Positions 42,635-51,258 are shown, counted from the first letter of the stretch. The stretch is 64,000 nt of DNA from Microbacterium sp. zg-B96 (GCF_030246865.1 NZ_CP126738.1:2914001-2978000), one strand, 5' to 3'. Program-made: numbers and translations. Notes: generated by a model from the sequence alone, not told the origin.

Positions 42635-44646
42635 GCGTATTGCTCCTTTGCGATTGCGTTCGAGGCCCCACTTCGGGCTTCGTGGTGCCGGGTCGCATCG
42701 GGCGACTCGGGGTCTGAGAGACGGGTCACGGTGCGTCGGCCGTCGGGCCAATCCACCGTGGCCGTACGGCCGTCGAGCGAGACCGTCGCGGAGGTGGCCG
42801 CAGGCTCGTCACCGCCGGCAAGGTCGATGATCACGATGGTGGGCACGCCTACGCGCACCGGATGCTCGGTCACGGGCACGAGTGCGCGGGACCCCAGCGG
42901 GCTCGCGTCGTCACGGGCGACCAGCGCCGCGGTGCCGTCGGTGAGCGAGCGGATGCCGCTGACGCGGCCATTGCACCCCGCCCAGGCGCCGGTGGTGTCC
43001 GACCCGCCGCGCGGCGCATCGCCTGCGATCGCCCAACCGCCGATGCGCAACCGCAAGGACGCGGCATCCTGACCGGATGCGAGTGCGTCCACCGTCGCGA
43101 TGCGCACCTCCCCGGAACCTCGGACGAGCGAATGCACGGTCAGTCGGCCGGCGATCTCGACGGTGCCTGCCAGACCGGAGCCGTGGCGCTGCGCGGTGGG
43201 CGCCGGGGTCACCCAGTGGGCGTCCCACGTGGATGAGGCGATGCCGATGCGTCCGTCCGCGTCGTCCTGCACGCGGGCCTCGAGCAGCCGCATGGCGGTG
43301 CGGTGCGTGCCACGACCGTCGGCATCGACGAGCGCAACGGATTGCTCCAGCGGTTCGATCCAGGCGCGCTCGTCGACCAGCGGTGCGGCGGCGGTGGAGT
43401 ACCCGATGCGGGCGTACAGCGGCGAGTCGGCGACGAGCGCGTCCGGGCGGGCGTGATCGGTGCCGTGGTTGACGATGCGCACGATGCCGTCGGCGCGGGT
43501 ACCCGAGACGATCCATCCGGGCGAAGCGATCGCGGTGAGCAGGTCGCCCTCGGCGACCGGCAGTGGCTCGGCCGGGGCCGCCCACACCGGGTGGTCGGCC
43601 GGCAGGGAGATGCCGATGAATCCCTTGACGGCCCAATAGGGCGAGCCGGGACCGGAGTACGACTGCGCGAGCGGACGCCACTGGTCGTGCCACCCCATGG
43701 TGAGGATGCCGTCGGCGTCGGGTGCGGCGTGGTCGGCGAAGTGCGCGACGATCGAGGCGGCGGCGCGGCGCAGCCGGCCCAGCGAGTGCGAAGGCACCTC
43801 GGCCATCACGCCCACCCAGTAGACCGCGGCGGCGGCGAAGCGGTAGATGAGGCTGCGGCCCTGGATCAGCGGCGAGCCGTCGCCGCCGATGAGGTCGAGC
43901 GCGTCGGTGAGGAAACGGTCGAGGCGTGCGACATCGCCGGCGGTGCGGCCTGCGGCGAGCTCACCGGCCCCCGACATGCGCGACCACAGGATCGGGTACA
44001 CGTGCAGCGCCCAGCCGATGTAGTGGTCGTACGAGCGTTCGTCGCCGTCGGAGAGCCACCCGTCCTCCCGCACGAACGAGTCATGGCGGGCGAGGTCGGC
44101 GGCGATGTCGGTGGCGGACCAGGGGCCGCCGACCGAGCGGAGGAAGGTCTGCACGACGATGCGGAACCACACCCAGTTGGTCTGCGGGTAGGTGTCGTCG
44201 CCGACGACGGGCGCGAAGTAGTCGATGACGCGCTGCTGCGTGATGGCGTCCAGGCGCTCCCAGATCCACGGTCGGGTGAGGTCCAGGATGAGCGCGATGG
44301 ATGCCGCCTCGACCTTCGCCTGCGCGTGCTCGTCCATGCGCACCCACCGGTCGGCGGCATCCGGGTCGACACCGGTGGCGATGCCGCGCGCATAGAACGC
44401 GATCAGGTCGTCAACGCCTTCGCCGCGGGCGCCGGCGATGCGGAAGCCCGCGAGCAGGAAGGTGCGGGCGAAACCTTCGAGCCCGTCGACGGCGTGGCCG
44501 TAGCCGCCTTCGGCGCCGGGGAACTCGATGCGCCCCGCGCCGGGCGTGGCGTGGCTGCGGGCGGCGGCGAGCATCGCGTCGGCGCGGGCGATCCACTCAT
44601 CGCGGCTCCAGTCGCCGCTCGTGGTGTTCGGGTGCTCGGAAGCCAC
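42631..44646 (-). CDS. DUF2264 domain-containing protein, putative carbohydrate-active enzyme
   Basis: The 671-residue protein has an N-terminal (alpha/alpha)-barrel-like DUF2264 domain (about 10-380), with 'DGLEGFARTFLLAGFRIAGA', 'YARGIATGVDPDAADRWVRM' and 'TYPQTNWVWFRIVVQTFLRS', then 'WLSDGDERSYDHYIGWALHV'. A beta-rich C-terminal half follows, as in polysaccharide lyases of similar fold. DUF2264 proteins sit in uronate and rhamnogalacturonan loci but have no established activity to my knowledge. There is no signal peptide. It is the first gene of the eleven-gene operon. Confidence 0.85.
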   Translation of the reverse strand: MASEHPNTTSGDWSRDEWIARADAMLAAARSHATPGAGRIEFPGAEGGYGHAVDGLEGFARTFLLAGFRIAGARGEGVDDLIAFYARGIATGVDPDAADRWVRMDEHAQAKVEAASIALILDLTRPWIWERLDAITQQRVIDYFAPVVGDDTYPQTNWVWFRIVVQTFLRSVGGPWSATDIAADLARHDSFVREDGWLSDGDERSYDHYIGWALHVYPILWSRMSGAGELAAGRTAGDVARLDRFLTDALDLIGGDGSPLIQGRSLIYRFAAAAVYWVGVMAEVPSHSLGRLRRAAASIVAHFADHAAPDADGILTMGWHDQWRPLAQSYSGPGSPYWAVKGFIGISLPADHPVWAAPAEPLPVAEGDLLTAIASPGWIVSGTRADGIVRIVNHGTDHARPDALVADSPLYARIGYSTAAAPLVDERAWIEPLEQSVALVDADGRGTHRTAMRLLEARVQDDADGRIGIASSTWDAHWVTPAPTAQRHGSGLAGTVEIAGRLTVHSLVRGSGEVRIATVDALASGQDAASLRLRIGGWAIAGDAPRGGSDTTGAWAGCNGRVSGIRSLTDGTAALVARDDASPLGSRALVPVTEHPVRVGVPTIVIIDLAGGDEPAATSATVSLDGRTATVDWPDGRRTVTRLSDPESPDATRHHEARSGASNAIAKEQYA

Positions 44647-44696
44647 CGGTTCTCCTTCGAAGTTCCAGGTCGTCTTCTACGGCGACCGATTGGGAG

Positions 44697-44744
44697 ATTA
44701 TCAACCTAATTCGATCAATTGCAAGACTGAAACAGACTTGTTAT
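44697..44744. promoter_or_regulatory. Divergent promoter region of the uronate locus
   Basis: The 146-bp gap 44647-44792 holds an AT-rich core, unusual in this window. For the minus operon, TTGCAA (44719-44724) and GATAAT (44697-44702) are 16 bp apart. TTGCAA is its own complement, so it could also serve as -35 on the plus strand, with TGTTAT (44739-44744) as a weak -10 at only 14 bp. CTGAAACAG (44728-44736) and a following CGTTTCTGAT (44748-44757) form short inverted GAAAC/GTTTC elements that may be operator half-sites for the hybrid regulator at 46706. Confidence 0.5.
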
Positions 44745-44792
44745 GGTCGTTTCTGATCGATTTGCGAAGAAGCGAGTCGCAACGGAGAGGAC

Positions 44793-46709
44793 GTGAGCGT
44801 GGAGCTGAGCCCCACGGCATTCACCGGTCCGCTGCACCTGCTCTTCGGCAGCAGCACCGCGATGCTCCGCCCCACCGGGAGCGCCCTGCCCGTGCCGCCG
44901 GCCTCAGACCGGGCGACCTGGGCGCCCGAGAGCGGCACCGTCGATTCGAGCGCGGTGGCCGAGATCCTCGCCGCTGCCCGCGCCGACATCGGCACCGTGT
45001 GGCCGCAGACGATGGCCAGTGCGGCCGCGCGGGTGCACCGCGACGGCGACCGCGACCAGTGGGAGCAGCAGCACTATGCGAGGCAACGTCGGCTCAGCCG
45101 TGCTGCCGTCGCCGCCGCCGTCACGCTCGAGGACCGCTTCGTCGACGAGGTGGCGGACGGCATCTGGCAGTTGGCGGAACAGTCGTCGTGGTGCTGGCCG
45201 GCCCACGACGACACGATGCAGCGGCACGGGAGCGTCCTGGCGACCGTCACCGACCCGTTCCTCGATCTCGGAGCCGGCGAAGTCGTGGGGCAGCTGGCCT
45301 GGCTCGACCACCTTCTCGCCGAGCAGCTCGACCGGCGCTACCCCGGCATCAGGGCTCGCATCCGACACGAAGCCCGGCTGCGCGTGATCGAGCCGTTCCT
45401 GCGCCGTCGGGACTGGCATTGGCTGGGACTGGACGGCCATGTCCACAACTGGAGCCCGTGGATCCACGGCAACGTGCTGGTCGCAGCTCTCGCCCTGATC
45501 GACGACGGCCCCCAGCGTGATGACGTGGTGCGGCTGGTCGTCGAGGGCATCGACCGCTACGTCGCGGTGCTGCCTGACGACGGCGCCATCGACGAGGGCT
45601 ATGCGTACTGGTGGAACGGGGCCTGCCGAGCACTCGAAGCGCTCGACATCCTCGCCTTCGCGACAGACGGAACATGGGATGGCGCACCGGGCGTCCCCGC
45701 GTTGCGTGAGACGGTCGCCTTCCCGCATCGCATGCACCTGGGCGGGCCCTGGTACGTCAACCTCGCCGACGGTCCGGCACGTCCCCCCGCACACCAGCCG
45801 TGGCATGCGCTGCACCGTGCGGCGCGCGCCGTCGGCGACGACGCCGCCCGCGCTCACGCCGCTGCCCACCGCCATCCCGGTGCGCCTGCCGCAACCGAGC
45901 ACGAGGGATTCGGACGGCTGCTGCGCGGTCTCACCGACACCGCCTGGCTCGACGCACGGCCACAGCGATCCCCCCTTCCGGCGGACGTCTGGTTGCCCTC
46001 GACGCAGGTGCTGCTCGCGCGGCCCGCCGCCGGTTCCTGCGCCGGCCTGACGGTCGTTGCCAAGGGCGGGCACAACGGCGAGAACCACAACCACAACGAC
46101 GTCGGCTCGTTCATCGTCGCTTCCGACGGTGTGCCCGTCGTCGTCGACGCCGGCCGCCCCACGTACACCGCTCAGACGTTCGGCCCGGACCGCTATGCGA
46201 TCTGGACGATGCAGAGCAGCTGGCACAACGTGCCCGAGATCGCCGGTGCGCCGCAGGCGGTCGGCGCCGAGCACGCGGCATCCGACGTCGCCGTCGACAT
46301 CGCCCCGCACACCTCCCGGCTGCAGCTCGAACTGTCCGGCGCGTACGCGCAGGCGGATGCCGGTTCCTGGCACCGCACCGTTGCGCTGGATCGCGGCAGC
46401 GGAGCGGTCCATGTCGACGACCGCTGGACCACCGGCGCACCCGGCTCGACGCTGCACCTGCTGCTGGCCGGCGAGGTCACCGCCGCCGCGGGCGAGGCCC
46501 GGGTGATCCCGCCGGACCCCGCCCGCCCGGTCCGCATCTCGTGGCCGAGCGATGCCGCATACGTGCTGGAGGTGCGCAACCTCGACGATCCGATGCTCTC
46601 CGAGGTGTGGGGCGCGCACCTGACACGACTCGAAATCGTCCTGGATGACCGCAACGCACTGCGAGTCACGATAGAACAGGACTCACCAGACGAGGACGAC
46701 CACCGATGA
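44793..46709 (+). CDS. Heparinase II/III-family polysaccharide lyase-like protein
   Basis: The 638-residue protein has the two-domain plan of heparinase II/III-type lyases: an (alpha/alpha) toroid (about 80-370), with 'HNWSPWIHGNVLVAALALID' and 'DEGYAYWWNGACRALEALDI', and a C-terminal beta-sandwich domain with the signature 'GENHNHNDVGSFIVASDGVP'. Such enzymes cleave uronate-containing polysaccharides by beta-elimination, giving the 4,5-unsaturated ends that GH88 removes. There is no signal peptide, so it would act on imported oligosaccharides. The GTG or ATG region near 44793 follows GGAGAGG. The exact substrate is not predictable. Confidence 0.88.
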   Translation: MSVELSPTAFTGPLHLLFGSSTAMLRPTGSALPVPPASDRATWAPESGTVDSSAVAEILAAARADIGTVWPQTMASAAARVHRDGDRDQWEQQHYARQRRLSRAAVAAAVTLEDRFVDEVADGIWQLAEQSSWCWPAHDDTMQRHGSVLATVTDPFLDLGAGEVVGQLAWLDHLLAEQLDRRYPGIRARIRHEARLRVIEPFLRRRDWHWLGLDGHVHNWSPWIHGNVLVAALALIDDGPQRDDVVRLVVEGIDRYVAVLPDDGAIDEGYAYWWNGACRALEALDILAFATDGTWDGAPGVPALRETVAFPHRMHLGGPWYVNLADGPARPPAHQPWHALHRAARAVGDDAARAHAAAHRHPGAPAATEHEGFGRLLRGLTDTAWLDARPQRSPLPADVWLPSTQVLLARPAAGSCAGLTVVAKGGHNGENHNHNDVGSFIVASDGVPVVVDAGRPTYTAQTFGPDRYAIWTMQSSWHNVPEIAGAPQAVGAEHAASDVAVDIAPHTSRLQLELSGAYAQADAGSWHRTVALDRGSGAVHVDDRWTTGAPGSTLHLLLAGEVTAAAGEARVIPPDPARPVRISWPSDAAYVLEVRNLDDPMLSEVWGAHLTRLEIVLDDRNALRVTIEQDSPDEDDHR

Positions 46710-47815
46710 CCGATCCCATACCCGCACTGCTTGCCGCCGAACGCCGAGCCCACATCCTGGCGACGATGCAGCGAGACGGTGCGGTGCGCATCTCCCAGCT
46801 GACCGAGGAGCTGGGCGCGGCCGCGGTGACCCTGCGCCGAGACCTGGCGCAGCTGGAGCAGGAGGGCCTGCTGGTCCGCGTGCACGGCGGTGCCATCGCG
46901 GCATCCGGTCAGCCCACCACCACCCCGGTACCCGTCGCCGTCGACGCCGGATCGATCGCCGTGCTCGTCCCGTCGCTGAACTACTACTGGCCGGGGGTCG
47001 TGCGGGGCATGGAGTCGGCCGCGCGCCGGCGCGGCCTGCGCCTCCAGCTGCGCGGTGCGTCATACGAGCTGCAGGATGAGCGCCCCGTGCTGGAGCGGCT
47101 GGTGCGCAGCGGCGACGTGCGAGGGCTCATCGTCGCCCCGAACACCGACACCCCGCATGCCCAGGACGTCATTCAGTGGCTCGCCGACTGCGGCACCCCG
47201 AGCGTGCTGGTCGAACGGGACGGGATCGTGCAACCCGAGGGGGTGCCCGCCGAATCGGTCACGACCGATCACGCGCTGGGCGCCGTGCTCGCCGCGCGCC
47301 ACCTCGCCGCGCTCGGGCATCGCAAGGTGGGGCTCGTGCTCTCGCGCAACTCCCCCACGTCGCGCAAGATCGCCGCCGGCTGGGCGGCGGCATGCGACGA
47401 GCTCGGGCTCACGCCGGCCGAGCACATCGAATCGACCCTTCCCGACCGGGGCAGCGCGGAGTTCTCCGCCGCCGTGGACGCCACCCTCGACCAGGCGCTG
47501 GGCACCGGCGTGACGGCGCTGCTGGTGCATTCGGATCCCGAGGCGATGGCGTTCGTCGACCTCGCTTTCAACCGAGGCATCTCGGTGCCGGAGGATCTGT
47601 CGATCATCGCGTACGACGACGAGGTCGCCGAGCTGTTCACCCCGGCGCTGACGGCGATCGCCCCGCCGCGGGTGAGTGTGGGCGAGGCGGCGGTGGAGCT
47701 GCTGTCCTCCCGCCTGGCCCACCCCACCCAGGCTGCCCGACGGGTCATCCTCAACCCGCGGCTGCGCGTGCGCGGGTCCACCGCCGCGCCACGCTCCACA
47801 GAGCGACCGGCATGA
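46706..47815 (+). CDS. Hybrid regulator: DeoR-type HTH with LacI-type sensor domain
   Basis: The 369-residue protein starts with a DeoR-type helix-turn-helix ('RAHILATMQRDGAVRISQLT', then EELGAAAVTLRRDLAQLEQEG, 'VRVHGGAI'). It continues with a LacI/periplasmic-binding-like sensor from about residue 75: 'IAVLVPSLNYYWPGVVRGME', 'VRGLIVAPNTDTPHAQDVIQ', 'ALLVHSDPEAMAFVDLAFNR' and a terminal 'TAIAPPRVSVGEAAVELLSS'. It is a combination of two regulator families. It overlaps the lyase gene before and the acyltransferase gene after by 4 bp each, and probably controls the divergent promoter at 44697-44744. Confidence 0.9.
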   Translation: MTDPIPALLAAERRAHILATMQRDGAVRISQLTEELGAAAVTLRRDLAQLEQEGLLVRVHGGAIAASGQPTTTPVPVAVDAGSIAVLVPSLNYYWPGVVRGMESAARRRGLRLQLRGASYELQDERPVLERLVRSGDVRGLIVAPNTDTPHAQDVIQWLADCGTPSVLVERDGIVQPEGVPAESVTTDHALGAVLAARHLAALGHRKVGLVLSRNSPTSRKIAAGWAAACDELGLTPAEHIESTLPDRGSAEFSAAVDATLDQALGTGVTALLVHSDPEAMAFVDLAFNRGISVPEDLSIIAYDDEVAELFTPALTAIAPPRVSVGEAAVELLSSRLAHPTQAARRVILNPRLRVRGSTAAPRSTERPA

Positions 47816-49419
47816 TCGACCGTCACGAGCACTCCCCCTGGGACTTCTGGAGCACCGCCGGCGCCGAAGCGCAGACCGCGCAGCGCAGGCTGCAGTCCGA
47901 TCTCGTCGGCTCGCACCCCGGCTGGGCGTTCGGCGACGAGTGCTTCGTCTCGGAACTGGCCGCAGTCGACGCGGACACCCTGACCCTCGGCGATCGCTCC
48001 TACATCGCCGCCGGCGCCTACCTCACCGGCACGCTGCAGATCGGTGCGGACTGCTCGATCAACCCCTACACCGTGGTGCGCGGTACGGTCAGCTTCGGCG
48101 ATGCCGTGCGGATGGGCGCGCACAGCTCGGTGCTCGGCTTCAACCACTCGATGGCGCCGGGCACCCCGGTGTTCCGCCAGCCGCTGCGCAGCGACGGCGT
48201 GCGGATCGGCGACGACGTGTGGATCGGCTCACACGTCGTGGTGCTCGACGGCGTCACGGTCGGCGACCATGCGGTGCTCGCCGCCGGCGCGGTGGTGACC
48301 AAGGACGTACCGTCCGGCGCCATCGTCGGCGGCAACCCGGCCCGACTGCTGCGGTGGCGTCTCGAGCCGGCGTCCGCCGCGTCGCCGCTGGCCGAACGCC
48401 TGCGCGATTTCGCCGCCACCGCCCGCGCAGAGGCTCCGGCGCTGCTGGCACGCGCGCGTGATACCGGCACCGGTCTGTTCGTCGACCGTCCCGGTGCCCC
48501 GGTGACGGTGCGCGCGCAGGGCGATGCGATCGAGATCGCGGATCTGCTGCTGGGTTCGCCACCACCGGGCACCGAGCGCGCAGGGCTCGTGGCACTCCTG
48601 CAAGGCTGGCAGGATGCCGCGACCGGGGCCGTCCCACCCCTTGATGCAGCGGGGCCCACTGACTGGGCAGACGACGACACGGCCTACCACGCGCTCAGCA
48701 TCGGCTACGCGCTCGACCTGCTGGGTGCCCGCTTCCGGCATCCGCTCGCCGTGATCACCGCCGCGACACCGACCTCGATCGTCGAGCGGCTGCAGGCCCT
48801 GCCCTGGACCACGGATCCCTGGAATGCGGGCCACCATGTCGACGCGCTGGGCACCGCCCTGTTGTGGACCAAGCGCCGCGGGGACATCGTGCCGCGCGGA
48901 GTCGAGGAGGCGCTGTTCGGGTGGCTCGTGACCCACGCCGACCCTCGCAGCGGAATGTGGGGCGAGCCACCCGCGGACCTCGGCCTGCTGCCGGTGGTCA
49001 ACGGCTTCTACCGCGCAGCGCGGGGGACGTTCGCGCAGCACGGCGTGCCCGTGCCGTACCCCGAAGCGGTCGTCGACACGGTGCTGCGGCATGCGCGCGA
49101 CGACCGGTGGCTGCATCCCGCCCGACGTGATGCCTGCACCGTTCTCGACATCGCACATCCGCTGTGGTTGACCCGTGACCGCGGCTACCGCACCACGCAG
49201 ACGCGCGACCTCGCGGAGGATCTGCTGCACCATGCCTTGGACAACTGGCATCCGGGCGCCGGAATGGCCTTCCGTGCCGAGGCGACCGACCCGGGGCTGC
49301 AGGGCACGGAAATGTGGCTCGCGATCATCTGGTACCTGGCCGATCTGCTCGGTGTCTCGGACGCGTTGGGCTATCGCCCGCGCGGCGTGCACCGGCCCGA
49401 GCCCGCTCCGCTGCCGTAA
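47812..49419 (+). CDS. Fusion of hexapeptide-repeat acyltransferase and alpha-helical barrel domain
   Basis: The 535-residue protein has an N-terminal left-handed beta-helix acyltransferase domain (about 20-190): 'LTLGDRSYIAAGAYLTGTLQ', 'DCSINPYTVVRGTVSFGDAV', 'SSVLGFNHSMAPGTP' with the likely catalytic His, and 'IGDDVWIGSHVVVLDGVTVG'. The C-terminal half (about 240-520) is helical, with repeated W, H and GY motifs such as 'DDDTAYHALSIGYALDLLGA' and 'TEMWLAIIWYLADLLG', resembling the toroid of carbohydrate-active enzymes. It may acetylate or deacylate sugars while the second domain binds or cleaves them. I know of no characterised homologue. Confidence 0.75.
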   Translation: MIDRHEHSPWDFWSTAGAEAQTAQRRLQSDLVGSHPGWAFGDECFVSELAAVDADTLTLGDRSYIAAGAYLTGTLQIGADCSINPYTVVRGTVSFGDAVRMGAHSSVLGFNHSMAPGTPVFRQPLRSDGVRIGDDVWIGSHVVVLDGVTVGDHAVLAAGAVVTKDVPSGAIVGGNPARLLRWRLEPASAASPLAERLRDFAATARAEAPALLARARDTGTGLFVDRPGAPVTVRAQGDAIEIADLLLGSPPPGTERAGLVALLQGWQDAATGAVPPLDAAGPTDWADDDTAYHALSIGYALDLLGARFRHPLAVITAATPTSIVERLQALPWTTDPWNAGHHVDALGTALLWTKRRGDIVPRGVEEALFGWLVTHADPRSGMWGEPPADLGLLPVVNGFYRAARGTFAQHGVPVPYPEAVVDTVLRHARDDRWLHPARRDACTVLDIAHPLWLTRDRGYRTTQTRDLAEDLLHHALDNWHPGAGMAFRAEATDPGLQGTEMWLAIIWYLADLLGVSDALGYRPRGVHRPEPAPLP

Positions 49420-49449
49420 CGTCCTACCCGCCTCCCCGAAAGGGAACCC

Positions 49450-51159
49450 GTGAGCACTTTCTCCATCGGCGAGACCGACTTCCTCCTCGACGGCCGCCCG
49501 CACCGCGTCATCGCCGGCGCGCTGCACTACTTCCGCGTGCACCCGGGGCAGTGGGCCGATCGCATCCGCAAGGCGCGCCTCATGGGGCTCAACACGATCG
49601 AGACATACGTCGCGTGGAACGCCCACGAGCCGGTGCGGGGGCAGTGGAACACCACCGGCGCCAACGACCTGGGCCGATTCCTGGATCTGGTCGCTGCGGA
49701 GGGCATGCACGCGATCGTGCGACCGGGGCCGTACATCTGCGCCGAATGGCACAACGGCGGGCTGCCGGTGTGGCTGACCAGCACCCCCGGCATCCGGCTG
49801 CGCCGATCGGATGCCGCCTACCTCGAGGCCCTCGAGGTGTACCTGCGGCGCGTGTACGCGATCGTCGCACCGCGGCAGATCGACCGCGGCGGCAACGTCG
49901 CGCTGGTGCAGATCGAGAACGAGTACGGCGCGTACGGGTCGGACCAGGACTACCTCGCCGAACTGGTGCGCATCACCCGCGACGCCGGCATCACCGTGCC
50001 GCTGACGACGGTGGACCAGCCGATGGACGACATGCTCGCCGCCGGGACGCTCCCCGGGCTGCACACCACCGGGTCGTTCGGGTCGCGGGCGGCCGAGCGC
50101 CTCGCGACGCTGCGCGCCCACCAGCCGAGCGGACCGCTGATGTGCTCGGAGTTCTGGGATGGCTGGTTCGACTGGTGGGGCGGGGTGCATCACACGACGG
50201 ATGCCGCCGATGCCGCCGCCGAGCTGGACACCCTGCTGGCGGCGGGCGCGTCGGTGAACATCTACATGTTCCACGGCGGGACGAACTTCGCCCTCACCAA
50301 CGGCGCCAACGACAAGGGCCGGTACCTGCCGATCGTCACGTCCTACGACTACGACGCCCCGCTGGACGAAGCGGGCAACCCGACCCAGAAGTACCACGCG
50401 TTCCGCGAGGTCATCGCCCGCTACGCCCCGGTGCCGGACGAGGTGCCCGCGGCTGCGCCGGCTGCCCCGGTGTTCGAAATGGCGCTGCGGCCGGTCGGCG
50501 GCACGGTCGCAGGGGATGACGCGAGTGTGACGCGCGAGCACCCGGCGACGTTCGAGGACCTCGCACACCTGGGCGCGCTGCTGCGCTACGAAGCCGATCT
50601 CCCCGCGGAATTCACCGGCGGCATCCTGTCGTTCGAGGAGGTGCGCGACCAGGCCTGGGTGTCCGTCGACGGCGTGCGCATCGGCACCATCTCGCGGACG
50701 CGCCACGAGCGGGCGCTGCGGATTCCCGCCGGGCGCCGCGTGAGCGTGCTGGTCGAGGAGCAGGGGCGCGTCAACTACGACGTCCGCCTCGGCGAGCCGA
50801 AGGGGCTGATCGGCACCGCGATGCTCGGCAGCGCAGCGCTGACCGGTTGGACGGCGACGCCGATCGATCTGGCGGATGCGGCATCCGCCCCCGAGCTGGT
50901 CGTGCTCGAGGGCACGTTCACGCTCGAGGAGCCTGCCGACCTGTTCCTGGACACCGGCGGCTGGGGCAAGGGGTTCGTGTTCGTCGGCGACCTGCTGCTC
51001 GGCCGCTACTGGGCCAACGGGCCGCAGCGCACCCTGTACGTCCCCGCGCCCGCAACCCGCGCCGGCACGAACCGGATCCGCGTGATCGAGCTCGACCAGG
51101 TCCTCGATCCCACGGCCCGCTTCGTCGCCGCCCCCGCCCTGGGCCCGTCCGCCGAGTAG
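49450..51159 (+). CDS. Beta-galactosidase (glycoside hydrolase family 35)
   Basis: The 569-residue GH35 enzyme has a TIM-barrel domain beginning with 'RVIAGALHYFRVHPGQWADR' and 'IVRPGPYICAEWHNGGLPVW'. The acid/base is Glu158 in QIENEYG and the nucleophile Glu234 in 'CSEFWDGWFDWWG'. C-terminal jelly-roll domains end with 'GRYWANGPQRTLYVP'. There is no signal peptide, so it is intracellular. It is the last gene of the plus-strand operon, 30 bp after the acyltransferase fusion, and would remove terminal beta-galactose from imported oligosaccharides. Confidence 0.95.
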   Translation: MSTFSIGETDFLLDGRPHRVIAGALHYFRVHPGQWADRIRKARLMGLNTIETYVAWNAHEPVRGQWNTTGANDLGRFLDLVAAEGMHAIVRPGPYICAEWHNGGLPVWLTSTPGIRLRRSDAAYLEALEVYLRRVYAIVAPRQIDRGGNVALVQIENEYGAYGSDQDYLAELVRITRDAGITVPLTTVDQPMDDMLAAGTLPGLHTTGSFGSRAAERLATLRAHQPSGPLMCSEFWDGWFDWWGGVHHTTDAADAAAELDTLLAAGASVNIYMFHGGTNFALTNGANDKGRYLPIVTSYDYDAPLDEAGNPTQKYHAFREVIARYAPVPDEVPAAAPAAPVFEMALRPVGGTVAGDDASVTREHPATFEDLAHLGALLRYEADLPAEFTGGILSFEEVRDQAWVSVDGVRIGTISRTRHERALRIPAGRRVSVLVEEQGRVNYDVRLGEPKGLIGTAMLGSAALTGWTATPIDLADAASAPELVVLEGTFTLEEPADLFLDTGGWGKGFVFVGDLLLGRYWANGPQRTLYVPAPATRAGTNRIRVIELDQVLDPTARFVAAPALGPSAE

Positions 51160-51189
51160 CCGGCCCGCCCAGCCCCACCCACCTGAACC

Positions 51190-51258
51190 GTGAGACCACA
51201 GCTGGTGGCCGAGACAGTGGGAAACAACCACGGTCTCGGCGACCAGGTGTGGTTTCAG
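51190..51258. repeat. Palindromic intergenic repeat family A, copy 3
   Basis: The third copy of the element at 32288 and 33416. The arms CAGCTGGTGGCCGAGAC (51199-51215) and GTCTCGGCGACCAGGTG (51233-51249) match at 15 of 17 positions. It separates the convergent GH35 and glycerate kinase genes. The TCA in its terminal TTTCAGC is the stop codon of the glycerate kinase gene read on the minus strand. Confidence 0.85.
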
